In this document: positions 7,701 through 12,294 of the stretch, one piece after another
Layout of the letters: each line of letters opens with the position of its first letter
How positions within the stretch are numbered: the first letter of the stretch is position 1
DNA from: JBBKXR01 sp037969585
GTDB lineage: Bacteria; Verrucomicrobiota; Verrucomicrobiia; Verrucomicrobiales; DEV007
Length of the DNA stretch: 12,294 bases
Assembly (NCBI GenBank): GCA_037969585.1
Contig: JBBKXR010000091.1
Span: 1 to 12,294, forward strand
Reading direction: 5' to 3'
Position numbers and translations under genes: made by a program
Notes under the pieces: generated by a model
The model's database searches: none
Told to the model about the DNA's origin: nothing
Seen by the model: the letters and a program-made list of their open reading frames with translations, nothing else

Positions 7701-7717
7701 CGGACGCGGAGCGTCCG
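7701..7717. other. GC-rich hairpin in the gap between beta-helix and sulfatase genes
   Basis: CGGACGC and GCGTCCG pair perfectly around a GGA (TCC on the minus strand) loop, giving a 7-bp stem inside the 74-base gap between two reverse genes. Transcription from right to left meets no T-run after it, so it is not a classical terminator. It may act as an mRNA-processing or stability element that sets different levels of the two proteins. Confidence 0.35.
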
Positions 7718-7734
7718 GCAAAATAGCCTGCTAA

Positions 7735-9222
7735 CTACCTGGCCTCGAGCGGGCCGATATCGACACGTCCACCGAGCACTCGGCTTTGGCCTGCGGCATC
7801 GAGAACACTTGATTCGGGCTGATAGTCTGGATCGCCGGCATCGATACACGGCGACTGCGGCGACACCTGTCCGGTGAGTCCACCCCAGTTCGGATCGCCC
7901 CAGGTCGAATGCGCGTCCTGACCGGTCGCATCTTGAAATGCTTTCAGCGTATCGAACGCTTTCCCCTTCCAGACGAATCGATCATCGCCATCGCCACTGC
8001 CCGCCGGGTGATCCCAGCGATTGTAGTCCAGCGAGTTGAACAGTTCTCCCTTGGCCTCAAAAGCCAATACCGGCAAACCTCCGCTCGCGCTGCCAATGAT
8101 AATGTTATTGTTAACGACATTATTCGACCCCCACTGGATCCAGATCTCGGCCTGCGCCTTCGGATGGCTGGTGTTGTTGCCGATGTAGTTGTTGAGAAAC
8201 TGGCATCCCTCAACCCTTCCTGCCTCTTTTCCATAACCGCCGAACACCAGGCCAGCCTTGTCGTTGTCCCTGAGAATATTGCTCCTCACGACGATGCCAC
8301 GAGTCAGCAGGCCCTTGTTCTCGGCGCCGACTTCGATACCCATGTCGCACTGACTGACGTGGTTGCCCTCGATTACGATGTCGCGACCACCGTCGACATA
8401 AATGCCCGCTGCAAAACCACCACCGTAGCTCGACCGCGCTCGCTCCACTTTGTTGCCACGACAAATTCCATTGCGAACCACCGCCTTCGGGTCGTCGACG
8501 ATGTCGCGCTCGCCGCCGATCATATCGATACCGATGTTGTTGATATCGGCGACATAGTTCAGGGAGATTTCGAAGCCATCGACATTGCCGTTGACCACCA
8601 GCGCCTCACTCGGGGCCGCCTCGCAATCGTAGATCTTGTTACCGCTGATCAGCAGATCGGTAATCGGCGTATCGGCATCCGTGCCATAGACGGTGATTCC
8701 CATAGCGCTCTTACCCCGCATGCCGTGGATCTCGTTATCAAGAAACTGCAAATGCGAACCGCTCCCTTGAAAGCGAATACCCGAACCGTCCCTGGTTGTC
8801 AGGCCGCGCATTTCAAAACCGGCAATGGTCAGGTAACTGCGATCCTCGATATAGAAAACGTGTTCGGCGTCGCCGACTTCCGAGACATCGATAGCCACTT
8901 CGCCAGCCGCGCGAATGGTCACCGGCCCAGCCTCTGCGCTACCTTCTACCTCGACGTAAATCATTTCGCGATACACACCCGGTAGCACCGTAATCGTCGC
9001 CCCTGCTTCAACCGACTCGCAGGCTTTTTGAATCGTCTGCCAAGGTGCCTGCGCGTTTCCAGATGCGCCGTCGTCTCCGTGCGGAGCGACAAAATACTCC
9101 GGCCCTTTGCCGAGTTTGATCGGTGACGGCTGTTGGTTGGTCGGCCTTTGATCTTCTGCAAATGACGGATTCACCAAGGCGGCCGTCACGGAAGTGATCG
9201 CGAGCAAGTGGGCAATTTTCAT
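7735..9222 (-). CDS. Secreted right-handed parallel beta-helix protein (DUF1565-like N-terminus)
   Basis: The 495-residue protein begins with a clear signal peptide (MKIAHLLAIT to SFA, cleavage near 22). Residues 42-90 match the DUF1565-type opening of bacterial beta-helix proteins: YFVAPHGDDGASG, then PWQTIQKACESV and TVLPGVYRE. Residues about 130-400 contain many short beta-helix rungs with Asn-ladder signatures such as LLISGNKIYDC, IVIEGNHVSQCDMGIEVG, IVVRSNILRDN and NVVNNNIIIG. The end (SPCIDAGDPD, then GRVDIGPLE) matches the closing motif common in planctomycete choice-of-anchor-Q and beta-helix proteins. Such folds occur in polysaccharide lyases, C5-epimerases and glycan-binding proteins; no family-specific catalytic residues could be assigned. 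It is first in a reverse block with the sulfatase-DUF1080 fusion, which suggests work on an extracellular, possibly sulfated, glycan. The start ATG has no evident Shine-Dalgarno sequence. Confidence 0.88.
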   Translation of the reverse strand: MKIAHLLAITSVTAALVNPSFAEDQRPTNQQPSPIKLGKGPEYFVAPHGDDGASGNAQAPWQTIQKACESVEAGATITVLPGVYREMIYVEVEGSAEAGPVTIRAAGEVAIDVSEVGDAEHVFYIEDRSYLTIAGFEMRGLTTRDGSGIRFQGSGSHLQFLDNEIHGMRGKSAMGITVYGTDADTPITDLLISGNKIYDCEAAPSEALVVNGNVDGFEISLNYVADINNIGIDMIGGERDIVDDPKAVVRNGICRGNKVERARSSYGGGFAAGIYVDGGRDIVIEGNHVSQCDMGIEVGAENKGLLTRGIVVRSNILRDNDKAGLVFGGYGKEAGRVEGCQFLNNYIGNNTSHPKAQAEIWIQWGSNNVVNNNIIIGSASGGLPVLAFEAKGELFNSLDYNRWDHPAGSGDGDDRFVWKGKAFDTLKAFQDATGQDAHSTWGDPNWGGLTGQVSPQSPCIDAGDPDYQPESSVLDAAGQSRVLGGRVDIGPLEAR

Positions 9223-9486
9223 CGGAGCGAAACGAGAACGAAACAGGGACGAAGAAACCGAGCGTGCGGCTCAGTTTGAGGCGAGCGGAATTTTACCGGC
9301 TTCTTTTAAAATTACCACAACCATTCCATTTATTTTTCATAATCGATAGTTTTCGCTTGATTGAGACTCGCAAATTATATAAATTGCCATAGCTGACGAT
9401 AATTTCAATAACTCGTTTAGGTCCAGTGAATTCTTAGCTCCCTTAATCGACAGCTTACGCCCCTCCTCGTCCTCCTCTCGCCTCTT
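9223..9486. promoter_or_regulatory. Divergent AT-rich intergenic region with candidate promoters for both sides
   Basis: These 264 bases separate the divergent beta-helix and epimerase genes and must hold both promoters unless transcription enters from elsewhere. The centre (about 9300-9420) is markedly AT-rich compared with the flanking genes. A perfect TATAAT lies on the minus strand at 9379-9374, about 150 bases from the beta-helix start, but without a good -35 box. On the plus strand TTGATT (9357-9362) and TATAAA (9378-9383) are 15 bases apart, a slightly short spacing. The last 26 bases before the epimerase start are almost pure pyrimidine. No gene, riboswitch or obvious terminator was seen. 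Confidence 0.45.
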
Positions 9487-10446
9487 ATGAAAACCATCCT
9501 CGTCACCGGTGCTGCCGGCTTTATCGGAAGCCACACCGTCGATCGTCTTCTCGCTTCGACCGACAGCCAGGTGATCGGCGTCGATGATCTGAGCACCGGC
9601 AATCTGAAGAATCTGAACACTCCGCTGCAGCATTCCCGCTTTCAATTTAGGCAGGCAGACATCGGCGAGGTCGGCATGTTGGACGAACTTTGCCGCCAAC
9701 ACCAACCGGACAGCATCATTCATCTAGCCGGTCTGGTCAGCGTCGCCCGGGCGGAAAGTGAGCCGGAACTCAATTTTGCGCTCAATATCCACAACACCCA
9801 TCTCGTCGCCGAAGCCGCCCGTAAAAATGACGTTCAGCGCGTCGTGTTCGCTTCCTCCGCCGCGTGCTACGGCGAGAGCACGGAACTACCACTGTCCGAA
9901 GATCAGGTAGCTGCGCCGATCAGCATGTATGGCACCGCCAAACTTGCTTCGGAAAAATTGCTGGCAGGCTACTCGACCTCATACGGCATCGAAACCATCT
10001 GCCTGCGCTATTTTAATGTTTTCGGAGAGCGCCAAGATCCGAACTCGCCCTACTCCGGAGTCATCTCACGTTTCGCGGAAGCCTTTGCCGCCCGCGAGTC
10101 GGCCACCCTGTTCGGTGATGGCACGCAGACCCGCGACTTCGTCGCTGTCGAAGATGTCGCCAACGCCAATACCATCAGCGCCACCGCGACTCAGATCGAG
10201 TCGGGCGTGCGCAACGTCTGCACCGGCCATCGCCGCCGCCTGCTCGATGTTTTGGGCACCTTCCAGGCCCTCTATCCCGATGCTGTCGCTGCGCGCTTTG
10301 CTCCAGGACGCAGCGGCGACATTCACGACTCGTGCGGCGACCCGCAGCGCGCCCGTCGTGATCTCGGCTTCAGTGCCTCGGTTTCCCTCGAAGAAGGTTT
10401 GCGCCACATGATCCAGCGCACCCGTAAGGCCCTGCTCAATGCCTAG
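9487..10446 (+). CDS. pelX: NAD-dependent UDP-sugar 4-epimerase, probable UDP-GlcNAc type (PelX-like)
   Basis: This 319-residue enzyme is an extended short-chain dehydrogenase of the GalE group, which inverts C4 of UDP-sugars in the cytoplasm. The NAD-binding motif GAAGFIGSH is at 8-16, Asp33-Asp34 end the second strand, the Ser site is SSAACYGE (123-130), and the catalytic pair is Tyr148/Lys152 in MYGTAKLASEK. RYFNVFGERQDPNSPYSGVI (174-193) resembles the corresponding segment of UDP-GlcNAc 4-epimerases such as WbpP and GNE rather than classical GalE. DFVAVEDVA is the usual nucleotide-sugar region motif. It sits 25 bases before a PelA-like gene. PelX is known as a UDP-GlcNAc C4-epimerase encoded with some pel operons, so supply of UDP-GalNAc for Pel is the likely job. 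The enzyme class is confident; the PelX assignment rests on the neighbour and the RQDPNSPY motif. The upstream leader lacks a Shine-Dalgarno sequence. Confidence 0.85.
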   Translation: MKTILVTGAAGFIGSHTVDRLLASTDSQVIGVDDLSTGNLKNLNTPLQHSRFQFRQADIGEVGMLDELCRQHQPDSIIHLAGLVSVARAESEPELNFALNIHNTHLVAEAARKNDVQRVVFASSAACYGESTELPLSEDQVAAPISMYGTAKLASEKLLAGYSTSYGIETICLRYFNVFGERQDPNSPYSGVISRFAEAFAARESATLFGDGTQTRDFVAVEDVANANTISATATQIESGVRNVCTGHRRRLLDVLGTFQALYPDAVAARFAPGRSGDIHDSCGDPQRARRDLGFSASVSLEEGLRHMIQRTRKALLNA

Positions 10447-10471
10447 GCGCCGACTCGTGCATTAAACGATC

Positions 10472-12294
10472 ATGCCTTCCTGCACTCAGCTCCGCCAAGG
10501 TCGCGCGATCGCCGTCGCGATCATCGGTCTGTTCGCATCGCTCGCCAGCGAGGCAGCCGCGGCTGACAGTCTCTACATCAACTACTCGGCGACGCCGGAT
10601 AGCGATGCCCTGCTCGCCTTCGACGTATCGATCCTGAGCGCCGACACGCAGGCCGACCTTGCGCCCGGCAAAGCTGTCGGTAACGAGTTCTATGGCTACC
10701 TCAGCCTCTGCGAAATCGCCACCGATGCCAGCTATCGCCGGCGAGCCGAATCTCTAGGCGTCGCCTTTCCAGCGACCAACCCAGTCTGGAACAGTCGCGT
10801 CGCTGATGTCTCGGATCCACGCTGGCACCGTTTCGTCATCGACGTGCTCGCCAAGAACATCGCCACCAACGGTTTCGACGGATTCTTCCTCGACACGGTC
10901 GACAGCGTTGCGCTGCTCGAAGCCGCCAACCCGGCTCAGGCGAAAAAGTATCGCAACGGCCTGACCACTTTGATCGCGGCACTCGACGCGCAGTTTCCCG
11001 AACAGAAAATCATCATCAATCGCGGCTTCGATTTCATCGAGACCCTGCAGGATCACATCGACGCCGTGCTGATCGAATCGGTTCTGCAAAGCTACGACTT
11101 TACCCGCAAGGAACACGTCTCGGTCGACGCTCCGACAACGGCTTTACTGACCAAGCGCATCGCAGACATTCGCCACATGGGACTTGCGGTTTTCGCGGTC
11201 GACTACCTGCCGACCGATGCAATCGAATTGGCCCGCGCGACCGGCGAACGACTCCAGGCTCTCGGCTGCACGGCACTGATCACGACTCCCGAATTGAAAG
11301 GCGATGTCGTTGGTTGGCATCAACGCGTCGCCCGCCGAATTCTGGTGCTGCACGGTCACGACCCGATCGCCAACGAGGAACCGCGTATCTGGCCATCCGA
11401 CACGACGACCACGTCGATCCTGCAAATGCCACTCGAATGGATGGGCTACGAGTTGGAATACCACGACGTATCGACGGGTCTGCCTGCAAACGGTCGAGGC
11501 ACTGACAGCGCATGGGCCGGCGTGATCGTCGATGACGAGATCGAGATTCCTGCAGCCCTCCAGGAAAGCTATTTCGAATGGCTGCAAGCGTGCCATCGCG
11601 ACGGCAAAAAGCTGCTCTTCGTCGGCGACTATCCGTTCACCGATGATATTTTGCGTCATGCGCTTTTCGAAGAGTTGGGTATTCTTGCCAGTGTCGAAAA
11701 AACGCAGTCCCGACTGAGCAACCCGCGTCTCACGGTCATCGATGAGTCGACCGTCAATTTCGAAGTCGAAGCAACTCCGAGCGTTCGCGATTTTCAGAAT
11801 GTCCGTGCCCCAAACGGCGCTCAAGTCATGCTGTCGGTCGCTGCCGAGACGGAAACTGCCGAGACTCAAAACTTCGACGCCGTTTACACCACTCAGTGGG
11901 GCGGCTGCCTGCTGGCACCGTTTGTGGTATTCGAAGCATCGGAAGAAACCGTGCTCACCTACGTTGATCCGTTCGCCTTTCTCGAAGAGATCTTCCCGAG
12001 CGGAAAATTCCCCGCTCCGGACCCGAGCACTCGCGATGGCTTGCGTGCGTTTTACACGCACATCGACGGCGACGGCTTCACCTCGGTCTCGAACGTTGAC
12101 GAAGCACAGCTGTGTGGAGAGTTGCTCTACGAACGATTCCTCCGCGACCTTTCCTTTCCGATCACGGTCTCGATCGTCGAGTCGGAAATCCGCGCGCACA
12201 TGCTGCTACAGGACCCGACAGAACAGCCCCGCTATGCCGCCGCGGCCAAGCGCATTTTCGAACTCCCTCACGTCGAGGCAGCATCGCATTCATA
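10472..12294 (+). CDS. pelA: PelA-like bifunctional polysaccharide hydrolase/deacetylase, 3' end outside window
   Basis: The frame is open from ATG 10472 to the window end (607 residues seen, no stop); the in-frame stop at 10463-10465 fixes this as the first ATG. A signal peptide spans about 1-31 (cleavage near EAAAA). Residues about 33-280 match the polygalactosaminidase-like (GH114/GH166) hydrolase domain, with FDGFFLD ending in Asp141 and AVLIES with Glu202. These occupy the places of the catalytic Asp and Glu described for PelA. Residues about 288-510 form an alpha/beta middle domain (RILVLHGHDP, then LEWMGYELEYHDV). The deacetylase domain starts at about 522 with HIDGDGF (Asp532, Asp534) and PITVSIVESE. 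PHVEAASHS at the edge supplies His606, the first His of the expected HSxxH metal motif; the second falls just outside. PelA acts in the periplasm, deacetylating and trimming the GalNAc-rich Pel polymer. Family PelA proteins are about 900 residues or more, so about a third is missing. Confidence 0.88.
   Translation, partial: MPSCTQLRQGRAIAVAIIGLFASLASEAAAADSLYINYSATPDSDALLAFDVSILSADTQADLAPGKAVGNEFYGYLSLCEIATDASYRRRAESLGVAFPATNPVWNSRVADVSDPRWHRFVIDVLAKNIATNGFDGFFLDTVDSVALLEAANPAQAKKYRNGLTTLIAALDAQFPEQKIIINRGFDFIETLQDHIDAVLIESVLQSYDFTRKEHVSVDAPTTALLTKRIADIRHMGLAVFAVDYLPTDAIELARATGERLQALGCTALITTPELKGDVVGWHQRVARRILVLHGHDPIANEEPRIWPSDTTTTSILQMPLEWMGYELEYHDVSTGLPANGRGTDSAWAGVIVDDEIEIPAALQESYFEWLQACHRDGKKLLFVGDYPFTDDILRHALFEELGILASVEKTQSRLSNPRLTVIDESTVNFEVEATPSVRDFQNVRAPNGAQVMLSVAAETETAETQNFDAVYTTQWGGCLLAPFVVFEASEETVLTYVDPFAFLEEIFPSGKFPAPDPSTRDGLRAFYTHIDGDGFTSVSNVDEAQLCGELLYERFLRDLSFPITVSIVESEIRAHMLLQDPTEQPRYAAAAKRIFELPHVEAASHS

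Noticed and set aside
7661..7849. N-terminal extension of the sulfatase-DUF1080 gene up to a start at 7849
   Set aside because: The added 63 residues are Arg/Cys-rich, overlap the end of the beta-helix gene and would hide the signal peptide that begins at the ATG at 7660.
7909..8985. Long plus-strand open frame (358 codons) antisense to the beta-helix gene
   Set aside because: It lies wholly within the beta-helix gene, which has a signal peptide, recognisable domains and repeat rungs. The antisense translation shows no family motif and is a shadow of GC-biased codon use.
9337..9723. Minus-strand open frame across the divergent intergenic region and the start of the epimerase gene
   Set aside because: It overlaps the conserved NAD-binding N-terminus of the epimerase, and its translation has no recognisable features.
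11144..12199. Minus-strand open frame (351 codons) antisense to the last gene
   Set aside because: The plus strand encodes a continuous PelA-like protein with catalytic motifs; the opposite frame has no recognisable domain.

Overview
The window is a gene-dense, moderately GC-rich stretch of bacterial chromosome. It combines a DUF1501 protein, two type I sulfatases (one fused to a DUF1080 glycoside-hydrolase-like domain), a secreted right-handed beta-helix protein and a kinase-like signalling protein. That combination is typical of the PVC group (Planctomycetota or Verrucomicrobiota), where sulfatases, DUF1501 and DUF1080 proteins are strongly expanded. The phylum is inferred from gene content only, since no marker gene is present. 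Few genes have a convincing Shine-Dalgarno sequence and two appear to start with TTG.

Layout. (1) Positions 1-432 hold the C-terminal end of a DUF1501 protein. (2) Positions 542-4845 hold three tightly spaced forward genes: a 695-residue protein with two degenerate protein-kinase-like domains, a TPR-repeat protein, and a sulfatase without a signal peptide. (3) Positions 4859-9222 hold three reverse genes: a secreted beta-helix protein (first in transcription order), a secreted sulfatase-DUF1080 fusion, and a small membrane CDP-alcohol phosphatidyltransferase-like protein. This block converges with block 2 at about 4850. (4) A 264-base AT-rich divergent intergenic region (9223-9486) separates the reverse block from a forward pair: a UDP-hexose/UDP-GlcNAc-type 4-epimerase (9487-10446) and, 25 bases later, a large secreted protein cut by the window end (10472-12294).

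The last gene is the most informative. Its domains run in the order of PelA: signal peptide, polygalactosaminidase-like hydrolase, Rossmann-like middle domain, then a deacetylase opening with a DGD metal motif. With an epimerase directly upstream, the pair looks like the start of a Pel-type (GalNAc/GalN-rich) exopolysaccharide locus. The epimerase would be the PelX-like supplier of UDP-GalNAc. The remaining pel genes would lie beyond the right edge and are not visible.

How the genes fit together is partly inference. The reverse block looks catabolic or surface-directed (desulfation, glycan cleavage, beta-helix glycan binding or cleavage). The right-hand pair makes and trims an extracellular polysaccharide. 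The pseudokinase-TPR pair looks like a scaffold or regulatory module whose link to the following cytoplasmic sulfatase is unknown. No tRNA, rRNA, CRISPR array, insertion sequence or attachment site was recognised.
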